DNA of 57,000 nt from Geobacteraceae bacterium (GCA_027404165.1 DAHZCG010000010.1:1-57000), one strand, 5' to 3'. Numbered from the stretch's first letter, positions 1-8,419 are shown. Notes: generated from the letters alone by a model not told the origin. Numbers and translations: made by a program.

Positions 1-60
1 GAGTAATTTTCTGCTTTCATCGGTGAGTACCAGTGGAGCTCGCATTGTTTTTCGTGCCAT
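1..60 (-). CDS. IS630-like transposase, N-terminus only (cut by window edge)
   Basis: The first 20 codons of a minus-strand gene run off the left edge. The start ATG is at 58-60 on the complementary strand, after a good ribosome binding site (GGAGG, about 63-69). The peptide opens MARKTMRAPLVLTDE, which resembles the start of IS630-family transposases (MAR...LTDEER). Only the N-terminus is visible, so no catalytic DDE residue can be checked. The family call rests on this short match and could be wrong. No terminal inverted repeat was identified on the 61-130 side. Confidence 0.5.
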   Translation of the reverse strand, partial: MARKTMRAPLVLTDESRKLL

Positions 61-749
61 GATCGCCTCCTCATGTGATTTAGCGCAATCATGGCAAAAA
101 CAGCATTATTTGTAAATATATTTATGAATCGTACTACTAGGTATCTTTAACACACCGCGACAGGCGCTGTGGATATCCCCACTGCGGAGTCGCCACACTG
201 TTGAGGATCACCTCAACCGGAAGGAACCGGCCAGACCTGAATTCCTTGTCTACGCAGATCTCGGTCGTTTGCTACATTGTACTGCCGTCTGCCAAACAGC
301 GCAATTATGCCGCTTACAGATTAATTTCAACCGTGACGTCACCTGGTTACATATCAGTTACCAAAACGAATCATGTAGTATCAAGTAGTATCAATTTGGT
401 TCAATTGCGTGGCTGCGCGAAAAAGATCGTCCGTCATGAAATCAGAGTGAGGTCGCCTGGTGGAATCAGGTGTGTCAGCAGTGTCATGCTTTGCATTTGG
501 AAGTTTTGAGTGATATAGTTTTCAACATGGCACGCAAACCCCGCTTACATCCTTCCTGTTCAGATCGCCGAATATCTGTTCACACGCATTCATGCAAAAA
601 CACTGGTTCCGTAACAGCCACCGGATTAACCGGCTGCACAGCAGGCCGGAGCATCGGTTCCACGTTGTGCGCAAAAAGAGGAGCCGAATAATTTGATGAA
701 TTCACCACAAGCAAAATCTGACCTACGTTGTTGAACAGGGAGAAACATT
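61..749. other. 689-bp gene-poor region with a possible transposase relic
   Basis: No convincing intact gene is seen between the left-edge transposase and the VKOR gene. Open frames here have no recognisable product. At 527-556 the plus strand reads MARKPRLHPS, matching the usual opening of REP-associated tyrosine (Y1) transposases (MARKPRLH...), but the similarity stops at once, so at most it is a decayed stub. Near 375-405 GTAGTATCAA occurs twice close together; a similar TAGTAGTATCAA is found near 56092, next to the right-edge insertion sequence. Confidence 0.4.
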
Positions 750-1277
750 ATGCTTGCAGCAGCAGCTGAACAGGGCAATTCGCCCAATACCCGCAACTCC
801 CGTGCTCTGACGATCCTGCTCTGGCTGGCCCTGGGAACAGGGTGGCTCGTTGCCGTATTTTCCGTGATCCAGGAAATGTGCATGGTCTCCGCCTGCCGGG
901 ACACCGCCAGCTTCACCCTGTTTGGTCTCAACATGGGATGGTTCGGCATCGGCTATTTCAGCCTGATCCTGGCCGTTCTCTGGCTGCGCAGAAGGGATTA
1001 CCGGCTGGACTGGCTGCTGTCCGCGCTGATCTTCAGCGGCATCGGCGCCGAGTTTCGCCTGCTCTGGATCCAGAAGTTCATCATCGGCGGATGGTGTCCG
1101 CTCTGTGTTACGATCTGTTGCACTCTCTTTATCGCTGCCCTGTTGCTGCTGGTCCAAAAGGTGCGCGGGGGCGGAGAGGGCGGGGTGAAGGGTCTTCTCG
1201 GCTGGCTGGTTCTGCTTTTTGCGATGAGTGCCCTTGGTCTGGCGGTTGCGGTGGCGGGTGTCAAGGCGCTGTACTGA
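750..1277 (+). CDS. Vitamin K epoxide reductase (VKOR) family membrane protein
   Basis: A 175-aa integral membrane protein with four to five hydrophobic segments (about 21-41, 62-79, 88-105, 118-137, 149-171). It carries the VKOR signature: an active-site CPLC (C116/C119) at the start of a membrane helix and a loop cysteine pair (C44, C49) in QEMCMVSACR. Bacterial VKOR homologues reoxidise a DsbA-like thiol oxidase using quinone, so a role in periplasmic disulfide formation is expected. No thioredoxin domain is fused and no DsbA gene is adjacent. The start follows a GGGAG site 8 nt upstream. A 55-aa gene and a rhodanese lipoprotein follow on the same strand. Confidence 0.85.
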   Translation: MLAAAAEQGNSPNTRNSRALTILLWLALGTGWLVAVFSVIQEMCMVSACRDTASFTLFGLNMGWFGIGYFSLILAVLWLRRRDYRLDWLLSALIFSGIGAEFRLLWIQKFIIGGWCPLCVTICCTLFIAALLLLVQKVRGGGEGGVKGLLGWLVLLFAMSALGLAVAVAGVKALY

Positions 1278-1373
1278 GAGGCAGGATAATTGCTGAATAA
1301 TCATGGAGACAGGCCACCAAATCAGTTTGTCGCGGCCATCCCCATATCAACCGATACATTGAAAGGATATTAC

Positions 1374-1541
1374 ATGCCCGAACACAGTCCCACAGAAGAA
1401 TCCGTTTCACTGGAGCAACTTGTCGTTTCCCATAGTTACGAAATGCTGGCGTTGATTACGGTACTGGAAAAGAAGGGCATCCTGAACAGACAGGAGCTGA
1501 TCGAGGTCATTCATGAACTTCAGAACAATGGAGCGGATTGA
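1374..1541 (+). CDS. Small conserved-looking hypothetical protein (55 aa)
   Basis: A 55-aa acidic, probably helical cytoplasmic protein opening MPEHSPTEESVSLEQL and ending ELQNNGAD. No domain is recognised. The ATG at 1374 is preferred to an upstream in-frame start because an AAAGGA site lies just before it. Its last 29 bases overlap the start of the rhodanese gene in another frame, so the two are probably translationally coupled. The body (EMLALITVLEKKGILNRQE) resembles short helical regions of enzyme accessory proteins, but I would not assign a function. Confidence 0.6.
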   Translation: MPEHSPTEESVSLEQLVVSHSYEMLALITVLEKKGILNRQELIEVIHELQNNGAD

Positions 1542-1950
1542 TGCGGCAGGTTGGGGAAGCCGCAAGAAAACGTCAGCAATCCTGTTCATTGTTTTAACGG
1601 TCTGCATGCTTATCTCCGGCTGTGCAACAACCATAACCCAAACCGATCTGCTCAAAAAGATGCAGGAACATAGGGCTCCCGTGATCGTTGATGTCCGGTC
1701 ACGGGGTGAATATGACAGCGATCATCTGCCGGGCGCGGTTCATATCCCGTTTTACAGCATCGGCTCGGGACTCAAGGAGCTGAAGTACGCAAAGAATGAA
1801 GCGTTTGTTCTCTACTGTGAACACGGCCCGCGGGCGGGGCTTGCCGGGTTGTCACTTTACCTGCAGGGGTATGAGCAGGTTTTTTCGCTTGAAGGACACA
1901 TGAAACTGTGGCGAGCAAACGGTTTGCCAACCGAGAAAGGTTTGCACTGA
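1513..1950 (+). CDS. Rhodanese-domain lipoprotein
   Basis: A 145-aa protein with a signal peptide ending in lipobox LISGC (C37), so it is probably membrane-anchored on the outer side of the inner membrane or in the outer membrane. A single rhodanese domain follows: the VIVDVRSRGEYDSDHLPGA motif (about 57-75) and an active-site loop CEHGPRAG with catalytic C102. Single-domain rhodaneses carry sulfane sulfur as a cysteine persulfide; the physiological donor and acceptor are unknown. ATG 1513 is used; ATG 1528 is an alternative. An exported rhodanese next to VKOR suggests an envelope thiol or sulfur function, which is inference. Confidence 0.85.
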   Translation: MNFRTMERIDAAGWGSRKKTSAILFIVLTVCMLISGCATTITQTDLLKKMQEHRAPVIVDVRSRGEYDSDHLPGAVHIPFYSIGSGLKELKYAKNEAFVLYCEHGPRAGLAGLSLYLQGYEQVFSLEGHMKLWRANGLPTEKGLH

Positions 1951-2018
1951 CCAGATCTAACGGTTCGCTATTCCCGCAGCCACGTAACATTACCCCGGCA
2001 AACCTGCTCAGGGCGGCG

Positions 2019-2048
2019 TTGCCACGGCTGTCCGATGTATGATATTCT
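2019..2048 (+). promoter_or_regulatory. Candidate sigma-70 promoter for the TPR gene
   Basis: TTGCCA (2019-2024) and TATTCT (2043-2048) are 18 bp apart, which would place the transcript start near 2055. It lies after the rhodanese stop and before a structured leader. Judged by eye only. Confidence 0.4.
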
Positions 2049-2069
2049 GTTACAGTAAACCACAAATGT

Positions 2070-2125
2070 CTGTTGCCAGGCTGGATTGGATCTTATTTTG
2101 CAATATAAGGCAAGCTGGCAAGCAG
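2070..2125 (+). promoter_or_regulatory. Hairpin 5' leader before the TPR gene
   Basis: CTGTTGCCAG (2070-2079) pairs with CTGGCAAGCAG (2115-2125), leaving one bulged G. Inside it CTTAT (2092-2096) pairs with ATAAG (2105-2109). No T-run follows; instead a Shine-Dalgarno AAGGAG lies three bases downstream, so this is not an intrinsic terminator. It could be a cis-regulatory leader or an mRNA-stabilising stem. I do not recognise a known riboswitch class. Confidence 0.45.
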
Positions 2126-2140
2126 TTAAGGAGAGCGGTT

Positions 2141-2191
2141 TTGAAACTCATTAAATTAACTGATACATTTCGCGGCATGAGGGGTGAGTAA
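2141..2191 (+). CDS. Possible 16-codon leader peptide coupled to the TPR gene
   Basis: A TTG-initiated ORF encodes MKLIKLTDTFRGMRGE and ends in TAA at 2189-2191, whose last A is the first base of the next ATG (TAATG junction). An AAGGAG ribosome binding site lies 7 nt before the TTG, which is better placed than for many normal genes here. The peptide is basic and unremarkable, so the likely role, if any, is translational coupling. It is too short for codon statistics. Confidence 0.4.
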   Translation: MKLIKLTDTFRGMRGE

Positions 2192-2553
2192 TGGGGAATA
2201 GCGAACACGGTCATGCGGAATCACCGGAAATGCTGTCACTGATGGGATATAGTCTGGCGCGGGAAGCAGGACAGTTTCAGAAAGGGATTGAGCTGTGCCA
2301 CAAGGCTATCAACATGAGTCCGCATAACAGTGAACACTATTTGCATCTGGGCCGCATCTATCTGCTTGCAAATAAAAGAGAACAAGCCATCAAGGCCTTC
2401 CATCTGGGACTCAAGATCCGCAAGGATGCGCGGATTCTGGAAGAGATTCGGCAACTCGGCAGCCGCAAATCGCCTCCCTTTTCCTCACTGCCGCGCGGTC
2501 ATGTCGTTAACAGGGTGACAGGTAAGATTCTTACGACCCTGAAACTTCGATAA
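2191..2553 (+). CDS. TPR-repeat protein (120 aa)
   Basis: A 120-aa protein with about two tetratricopeptide repeats: residues 12-45 (LMGYSLAREAGQFQKGIEL) and 46-79 (YLHLGRIYLLANKREQAIK), with the expected small and aromatic residues. A basic tail follows (SRKSPPFSSLPRGHVVNRV). TPRs mediate protein contacts, but the partner is unknown. No signal peptide is seen, so it is cytoplasmic. GAGGGG lies just upstream, inside the leader ORF. The next gene converges on it with a 57-bp gap. Confidence 0.7.
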   Translation: MGNSEHGHAESPEMLSLMGYSLAREAGQFQKGIELCHKAINMSPHNSEHYLHLGRIYLLANKREQAIKAFHLGLKIRKDARILEEIRQLGSRKSPPFSSLPRGHVVNRVTGKILTTLKLR

Positions 2554-2610
2554 AATTCCTCACTGTTATGAGACGATGCATAGGGAGTTTATCATTTCCC
2601 CCGCCCCTCC

Positions 2611-3888
2611 TCAACTTCCCTGCAGAATTCCCTCCGCAGCCCTGATTCCGCTGGCCCAGGCGCCGGTGATACCGCGCGAAGTACCGGCTCCGTCACCGGC
2701 CATGTAAACATTCGTACTCACCCGAAAATATCGGTCCAGAAAGACGGGCTTGTTGGCGTACATTTTGATTTCGGGGTAATACATGATCGTACTGGGGTGC
2801 AGGACGCCCGGAACGATGGTATCGAGCTTCTTCAGGGCTGCCCAGATGTGGCGCATGATCTTGGCCGGCACAGCCAGACCCAGATCGCCGGCCGTGACCG
2901 GACAACTGGGGGGGAAGTCGTAAAGATCTTCGTTAAAGGTTTCAGCGGTGGAACGTTTCCCCATCCGGAAATCTCCCACCCGTTGCATGAGTGGTTTGCC
3001 GCCACCGATCTCGTTGGCCAGTGTCGCCAGAAAGACCGCCATCTGCTGTCCGCTGCGAACCGGGGCCTTCAGACCGATGGTTTTGAGCAGGGCGAAATTC
3101 ACCAGATTGTTTCCCGCCTGCGCCTCGGAGAGGGCGTGGCCATTGACCAGACTGAAGCCCTGGTAACGCTCCAGCACCACCCGCGCATGGCCTGAATTGG
3201 TGCAGAAGGTGCGCACCCCCTCCGGGAATTGGAACTTGGGGTCGTAATAGTCCTTGACGATCGGATAGTTGGCCAGCCGCGTCTCGATGCGGATGCCGAC
3301 ATCCACCACGTTGTCAATGTAGGTGATCCCCATTTTCTCCATCACCCGCTGGAGAAAATGGAACCCTTTCCGTCCGGGCGCTACGATCACCTTGCGGGCC
3401 TGCAAGGTTTGTCCGTTTTTGATAACGGCCCCCGTACCATTGCTGTCGTCGAAGACATCGATCACCTCCTGCTCCAGAAGGAACTGCACCCCGCGCATGT
3501 CAAGCTCGTCAAGCAGGCGCTGGATCAGTATCCGGCTGCGGTCGGTACCGACATGTGCCTGACGGATGTCAAGCAGGGTCACTCCCAAACGCTCCGCGCG
3601 CCGTCGATAAACCTCCAGGTTGTGCTTATCCTTGATGATCGGTTGCAGTTGTCTCTCCACCAGTGGCAGGAGACGCTCGGCCTCTGCGCGGGTCCAGTTG
3701 TCTGCTGCAAAACCGATGGGATAGGTGTAGTTCTGCTTGCAGTCGTTCAATAATCCACCGGAGCAGATGCGCTCCCGGTCAATCATCAGGATAGAGAGTG
3801 CAGGAGAGTGTTCCGAGAGTTGAAAGGCCGCGCCGAGACCGGCAGGACCGCTGCCGATGATGATGACGTCGTACACCGGGGTGGTCAT
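2611..3888 (-). CDS. FAD-dependent dehydrogenase (COG2509-like)
   Basis: A 425-aa flavoprotein. The N-terminal dinucleotide-binding motif is IIIGSGPAGLGAA (about 9-21), followed by an acidic strand end (MIDRE) where FAD ribose usually binds. Near the C-terminus is a second FAD contact, VYMAGDGAGTSRGITGAWASG, cut here to its core AGDGAGTSRG. It resembles the broad family of uncharacterised FAD-dependent dehydrogenases related to archaeal geranylgeranyl reductase-like and Thi4-like proteins. The substrate is not predictable. ATG at 3888 follows a strong AAGGAG site. It stands alone, convergent with the TPR gene. Confidence 0.75.
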   Translation of the reverse strand: MTTPVYDVIIIGSGPAGLGAAFQLSEHSPALSILMIDRERICSGGLLNDCKQNYTYPIGFAADNWTRAEAERLLPLVERQLQPIIKDKHNLEVYRRRAERLGVTLLDIRQAHVGTDRSRILIQRLLDELDMRGVQFLLEQEVIDVFDDSNGTGAVIKNGQTLQARKVIVAPGRKGFHFLQRVMEKMGITYIDNVVDVGIRIETRLANYPIVKDYYDPKFQFPEGVRTFCTNSGHARVVLERYQGFSLVNGHALSEAQAGNNLVNFALLKTIGLKAPVRSGQQMAVFLATLANEIGGGKPLMQRVGDFRMGKRSTAETFNEDLYDFPPSCPVTAGDLGLAVPAKIMRHIWAALKKLDTIVPGVLHPSTIMYYPEIKMYANKPVFLDRYFRVSTNVYMAGDGAGTSRGITGAWASGIRAAEGILQGS

Positions 3889-4125
3889 GTGAGACTCCTT
3901 GGATGATACTGTTGCCTCAAAGTATACACCCGTTTTTCGCTGTTACGTGAACCCATGGCTTGATTGATGCCGGCCTAAGTTGACATGGTGGTGTGAATAT
4001 ATTTTTTTCTTGGCTACAACCTAAGAATAGGCGATATTACGTGACATCTATTTTAATGAAGGTATCACGACCATCCGTCACACTATCAACTAAAGTTCAT
4101 TCCACAGTTTCGGGAGGAATGCCAC

Positions 4126-5802
4126 GTGAAGAAGCTCAAAACCGGTACCAATCTTATCCGAACATTCCTTGTGCTCGGGATTGTATTTTCCCTGGCCGGG
4201 ATCTTCGCTACGCTGTGGCCGGATACCCCCAGCCGGGAATTTCTCGCACTCCTTTATATCTTCAACATTATCCTCATGGTGGCGGTCATCTGGATTCTCA
4301 TTTCCCGCAAACTGGTTGTCCGTATCCGGCAGATCGCCGGTGCCATGAATAAGGCTGCCGAGGGCGAGTTGACTGAACGGGTTAATTTCATGGGTGAATC
4401 AGAGATGTCCCTGCTGGCCGAAAACTTTAATTCCATGATGGAACGCTTGGCCGGTGCGATCAGCAAGGTCCATGCCTCCCTGCATGAACTCAGGAATATC
4501 TCCGCAACCATTAGTCAGCTCTCCGAAAAAGGGGTCGCTTCGGCAGCCATACAATCCGAGGGACTCAAACGAACTTCAAAGGAGATACGGGAGATCAACC
4601 GCTCCATTACCGATATCTCCGGGTCGGTCGTGACTCTTTCCAGTTTGTCGTCAAGCAACACCACCTCCATGATGGACATGTCGCAAAGCCTTGAATCTGC
4701 AACGCGTTTCCTGGAATCTCTCGTACTCTCGGTGGAAGAAGTCAGCTCCTCTATCATTGAAATGGCGATGGAAGTTCGACAGATCGAGGAGAATTCAGCC
4801 ATTCTCGCAACCGACACCTCAAAAACTGCGGCGCTTGTCAGCGAGATGGACTTCGCCATCAACCAGATCGGAATCCAGGCTGCCGATACGTCTCGTATAG
4901 CCGAGGTCGTCAGAAAAGATGCCGAGGATGGCTGGAAGGCTGTCGAAGCAACGATTGCCGGTATCAATGAGATTCAATCATCTTCAACCATCACCTTCGA
5001 TGCCATCGAAAACCTGTCCAAAAGGGTAGCCAATATCGGCACCATCCTCTCTGTCATCGACGAGGTCGCCGAGCAGACCAATCTTCTGGCTCTTAATGCC
5101 TCCATCATCGCAGCGCAGGCCGGGGAGCGCGGAAAAAGCTTTGCGGTGGTTGCCCTGGAAATCAAGAATCTGGCTAAACGCACCGGCAGCCATACCAGGG
5201 AGATATCCGAGATTATACTGGGGGTCAGGGAAGAGACCGAGCGGGCGGTACATGCCATCACGCTTTCCGAAAAGCGTATCTCCGAGGGTAGCGTGCTTTC
5301 GCAGCGATCCGGCAAGGCCCTCCTGAAGATTGTCGACGGCATTCAAACCGCCAGCAGTCAGATGATGGAAATCAATACCACGGCGGTCAATCAAGCGGAG
5401 GCCAGTAAGGCGGTGAGGCTGGCAATGGACCGGGTGGCCGAAATGGTGGAACAGATTGCCCGATCAACCCAGGAACAAAGCCACGGCAGCGAGCTGATCA
5501 CCTCGGCGGTTGAACGCATGAGAGAACTCACCCGCGAGGTGATGCATTCCATCAGCAACCATCAGAATTCATCTTCCCAGGTTGTTAATGCCAATGAAGA
5601 GATCAATCTCATGGTGGCGGAGATTTGCGAGGCTTCCATACTTCAGGCGGCCAGCGCCGAAAGGATCGGCGAATCCCTTAAAGACATAGAGAATTCAACC
5701 GATGTGCACGTTACTTCAACTATGGTCATGGACGAGGTACTTGTCAAACTAGCCCGGCAGATAGAGGTACTACAGGTTGAAATGGGTCGATTCAAGGCGT
5801 GA
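4126..5802 (+). CDS. Methyl-accepting chemotaxis protein without a periplasmic sensor domain
   Basis: A 558-aa inner-membrane receptor. Two transmembrane helices (about 11-29 and 38-59) are joined by only about eight residues (WPDTPSRE), so there is no room for a ligand-binding domain. A HAMP linker follows (about 60-112), then a long coiled coil. The signalling tip is near 315-345 ([20 protein letters not shown], then GKSFAVVA). The usual NAAIEAARAGE is diverged ([11 protein letters not shown]) and there is no C-terminal CheR-binding pentapeptide. A GTG start follows GGGAGG. It lies 25 kb from the CheA operon, so the partner kinase is uncertain. A very strong terminator follows. Confidence 0.9.
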   Translation: MKKLKTGTNLIRTFLVLGIVFSLAGIFATLWPDTPSREFLALLYIFNIILMVAVIWILISRKLVVRIRQIAGAMNKAAEGELTERVNFMGESEMSLLAENFNSMMERLAGAISKVHASLHELRNISATISQLSEKGVASAAIQSEGLKRTSKEIREINRSITDISGSVVTLSSLSSSNTTSMMDMSQSLESATRFLESLVLSVEEVSSSIIEMAMEVRQIEENSAILATDTSKTAALVSEMDFAINQIGIQAADTSRIAEVVRKDAEDGWKAVEATIAGINEIQSSSTITFDAIENLSKRVANIGTILSVIDEVAEQTNLLALNASIIAAQAGERGKSFAVVALEIKNLAKRTGSHTREISEIILGVREETERAVHAITLSEKRISEGSVLSQRSGKALLKIVDGIQTASSQMMEINTTAVNQAEASKAVRLAMDRVAEMVEQIARSTQEQSHGSELITSAVERMRELTREVMHSISNHQNSSSQVVNANEEINLMVAEICEASILQAASAERIGESLKDIENSTDVHVTSTMVMDEVLVKLARQIEVLQVEMGRFKA

Positions 5803-5843
5803 GACACTGACAACAATGTAATCGCCCGGCAGAGAAAGCCTTC

Positions 5844-5893
5844 GCTGTCTCACACAAAAGCCCGCTACATAGCGGGCTTTTGTGTGAGACAGC
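5844..5893 (+). terminator. Long perfect hairpin terminator
   Basis: A perfect inverted repeat with 24-bp arms and a 2-nt centre (4-nt loop in practice), starting GCTGTCTCACACAAAAGCCC. The inner core AAAAGCCCGCT/AGCGGGCTTTT is a classic bidirectional intrinsic terminator. It sits 41 bp after the chemoreceptor stop and insulates the Hsp70-like gene. Confidence 0.85.
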
Positions 5894-5966
5894 GGTATAA
5901 TTTATGGTGGCCGGGCAGAATATCGCACACAAATAACGGATTTCAAGCCGCTTGAGGAGATGGTAG

Positions 5967-7238
5967 ATGCAGATTGTATTCGGCATCGATTTTGGCACAA
6001 CCAATTCGGCGCTTTCAGTATACCGGGACGGCACGGTCGAGGTGATTGCCGTGGATGGCTGTGAGCGGGCCGGAGAGCTGATGCGCTCGGTGCTCTATTT
6101 TAGCGAGGATGACGAGATTCTTGTCGGGAATGAGGCCATTCGTCAGTACGTCGGCGAAGGGGCCGCCGGACGCTTTATGCAGTCGATCAAGACCTTTCTG
6201 CCGAACACCAGTTTCGAGAGCACCGAGATATTCGGCAAGCGTTATGCCATCGATGACCTGGTAGCGATTATCCTCAGAAAGATCAAGAACCGGGGAGAGG
6301 CGCATGTGGGCAGCCTCGTGGAGAGTGTTGTATTGGGGCGGCCGGTGGTATTTTCGACAGATGCCGCCAAGGACGCAGTAGCCGAGCAGCGCCTTGAAAA
6401 GGCGGCCCGCAAGGCCGGTTTCAAAAACATCTGGTTCCAGTATGAGCCGGTTGCGGCGGCGCTGGCCTTTGAAAGCATGTTGCAAGCCGGTCAGGAGCGG
6501 ACTGTGTTTATCGGCGATTTCGGCGGCGGCACCTCGGACTTCTCGGTCATCAGGGTCAAGGGTGGCGCTTTTGCCCGTTCCGACCGGCGCAACGATGTAC
6601 TCTCGCTGGGGGGCGTCTATGTGGCGGGAGACAAGTTCGATTCGCAGATCATGTGGGATAAGGTCGCGCGCCATTTCGGTCGTTATGCCCGCTACAAGAC
6701 CATGGGCAAGGATGAGTGGGTCAATGTTCCCAGGAGCATCATCTACACCCTCTGTCAGTGGCATCGCATCCCGCTGTTGCGGGCGCGCGCAACCAGGGAA
6801 CATATCCGGGTGATCAAGGGCACTACCGACGATCGCCAGGCTATCGAACATCTGGAGAACATCATCAGCGACAATTTCGGTTTTTTCCTGTTTCAGGCCA
6901 TAGAAAAGGCCAAGTGTGACCTTTCCGAGCTGGAGCAGACCTTGATCCGATTCACGGAACGTGACCTGTCCATCAGCGAGAACATCGGCAAGGGTGAGTT
7001 TGAGACGATCAACAGGGAAAACTTTCTGCAGATTGCAGATTGCGTCGATGAGGTTGTCGCAGGGTCAGGACTCAAGCCGTCGCAGATAGATACGGTCTTT
7101 CTGACCGGAGGCACCTCCCGGATTCCTCATATACAGGAGTTGTTTGCCGAGCGTTTCGGCCGGGACAAGCTGGAAAACCGGGATGCGTTTACGAGCGTGG
7201 TCCATGGCCTGGGTTCCAGCGTGCCGCTGTTTGTCTGA
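5967..7238 (+). CDS. Hsp70-family protein (YegD-like)
   Basis: A 423-aa actin-fold ATPase of the Hsp70 superfamily. Motifs in order: phosphate-1 GIDFGTTNSALSV (6-18), YEPVAAALAFE connect region, phosphate-2 GDFGGGTSDFSV (about 184-195), and adenosine motif FLTGGTSRIPHI (about 377-388). Length and the lack of a substrate-binding domain match YegD-type proteins rather than DnaK. The function of the family is poorly known. TGAGGAG precedes the ATG. It is monocistronic, bounded by the terminator upstream and a convergent lipoprotein gene downstream. Confidence 0.85.
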   Translation: MQIVFGIDFGTTNSALSVYRDGTVEVIAVDGCERAGELMRSVLYFSEDDEILVGNEAIRQYVGEGAAGRFMQSIKTFLPNTSFESTEIFGKRYAIDDLVAIILRKIKNRGEAHVGSLVESVVLGRPVVFSTDAAKDAVAEQRLEKAARKAGFKNIWFQYEPVAAALAFESMLQAGQERTVFIGDFGGGTSDFSVIRVKGGAFARSDRRNDVLSLGGVYVAGDKFDSQIMWDKVARHFGRYARYKTMGKDEWVNVPRSIIYTLCQWHRIPLLRARATREHIRVIKGTTDDRQAIEHLENIISDNFGFFLFQAIEKAKCDLSELEQTLIRFTERDLSISENIGKGEFETINRENFLQIADCVDEVVAGSGLKPSQIDTVFLTGGTSRIPHIQELFAERFGRDKLENRDAFTSVVHGLGSSVPLFV

Positions 7239-7307
7239 ACCGAACACCTCCACAATCGAGCCAGTCCGTCAGCAGCAATCACAGGAATACCCGCGACCCA
7301 GCCCGGA

Positions 7308-7874
7308 TTAACGATAAGGGGGAGGAGGTGGGGTATTGGGCGGCGGATACGGGGATGTGGTGTACTCCTGAGGGGTGTATTCATAGTCCGCATCAGGCGG
7401 CGGTGCGATAACCGTCCGGCGACGATAGTATCTCTGGTCAGGGCTGTAGACCTGATTGCCGTATGAATACATGCATTGCAGATAGACGGTGTCATAACGT
7501 CTTTGGGCTGCCTGCCCCTCGTACCGGCCGGAATCGGAGCCGGCGGAGGAGCCGATGAGCAGTCCACTTACAGCGCCAATTACCGCTCCAGGTCCGGCAT
7601 TACCTGAAGCAGATCCGAGGGCCGCGCCTATACCGGTCCCTACAGCTGTCCCAATGACGGCACCGGTGGCCGTATGCTGTTCTGCAACCTCCTGAGGCGA
7701 AATACCGATCTGTTGTTCCGCGACCCGGCGGCAGTACGAATCCTCTGACAGGAAGAGATCATACGGTTTTCCGGGCGTCGGGAACACTCTCACACTTGGT
7801 CCCGCCGGGATGGTTGCACAGCCAGCCACCACGGCCATTAACAGATATGACAAAAGCTGTTTCGCGACTTTCAT
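7308..7874 (-). CDS. Glycine-zipper lipoprotein
   Basis: A 188-aa lipoprotein with signal peptide and lipobox VVAGC (C19). The centre (about 68-112) is a glycine-zipper: repeated GxxxG-type steps as in GAVIGTAVGTGIGAALG and GAVIGAVSGLLIG, which usually packs as a membrane hairpin in outer-membrane lipoproteins of the SlyB or OmpA-2TM type. A Tyr/Pro-rich tail ends in a run of prolines (NTPPPPPYR). AGGGGTGA precedes the ATG. It lies 15 bp after a secreted Pro/Tyr-rich protein, so the two are probably co-transcribed. Confidence 0.8.
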   Translation of the reverse strand: MKVAKQLLSYLLMAVVAGCATIPAGPSVRVFPTPGKPYDLFLSEDSYCRRVAEQQIGISPQEVAEQHTATGAVIGTAVGTGIGAALGSASGNAGPGAVIGAVSGLLIGSSAGSDSGRYEGQAAQRRYDTVYLQCMYSYGNQVYSPDQRYYRRRTVIAPPPDADYEYTPQEYTTSPYPPPNTPPPPPYR

Positions 7875-7889
7875 GATTACGTCACCCCT

Positions 7890-8288
7890 TTATTTTGGCG
7901 CTGTTGAAGGTGAAGCTGGAGGTGTCGGCACAACCTTCATCCAGCCGCTCGGACACCGGCTTACATACGGATAGTAGCCTTGCGGGTCCCTGCAAAAATA
8001 CCAATAGTATGTCTGCTCTGCCTGTGGGACCGGTTGAACATAGACCTCGGGCTGTTGCTGGATAACTACCGGCGGCTCCGCATAATAGTAGGGATAATAC
8101 GGGTAGAAGGATGGAGCATAGTATGAACCTCCCCACCCAGGCCCCCATCCCCATCCAGGGCCTAACCATAGTCCCACACCTACGTGTGGCCCGTAGCCAA
8201 AATGTCTGGCATCCGCAGTAGCTGCCGACATTAATCCCACCATGCACACAACAACCGCCGCAATAATTATACGCACTGACGTTTTCAT
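7890..8288 (-). CDS. Secreted Gly/Tyr/Pro-rich envelope protein
   Basis: A 132-aa protein with a cleavable signal peptide (about 1-27, ending ATADA). Then comes a Gly/Trp/Tyr-rich stretch (GVGLWLGPGWGWGPGW, YYPYYYAEPP) and a C-terminal motif YWYFCRDPQGYYPYVSRC followed by PSGWMKV. That motif is widespread in small proteobacterial envelope proteins of unknown role, and its two cysteines may form a disulfide. ATG 8288 after AGGGGG is chosen over an in-frame start eight codons earlier because it begins directly with the signal peptide. Confidence 0.75.
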   Translation of the reverse strand: MKTSVRIIIAAVVVCMVGLMSAATADARHFGYGPHVGVGLWLGPGWGWGPGWGGSYYAPSFYPYYPYYYAEPPVVIQQQPEVYVQPVPQAEQTYYWYFCRDPQGYYPYVSRCPSGWMKVVPTPPASPSTAPK

Positions 8289-8419
8289 AACGACCCCCTG
8301 TCTGCGAGGCATTCATTTATTTTATTATAGCGAATAGATGTAAAACTATCAATCAGCTGTCAACACGCGGGGGGTGTTCCGGCAGACGTACGCACTGTCG
8401 GCTTGCATGTTTTGCAGGC

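Noticed and set aside
201..691. Two plus-strand frames (102 and 73 codons) in the left gene-poor region
   Set aside because: No ribosome binding sites, erratic composition and no domains. Only the MARKPRLH stub inside the second deserved mention.
2001..2036. AAACC...GGGCGGCGTTGCCACGG resembling a second GEMM-I core
   Set aside because: The GGGACGCAAAGCC segment is not matched, there is no GNRA-capped P2 and no 3' AGCCGGGT segment. Part of it is better read as a promoter -35.
3980..4008. TTGACA upstream of the chemoreceptor as a promoter
   Set aside because: At 17-bp spacing the -10 position is a run of T, with no acceptable -10 hexamer at 16-18 bp.
6015..6851. A 278-codon frame antisense to the Hsp70-like gene
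   Set aside because: It is fully contained in a gene with intact ATPase motifs, with no ribosome binding site or homology.
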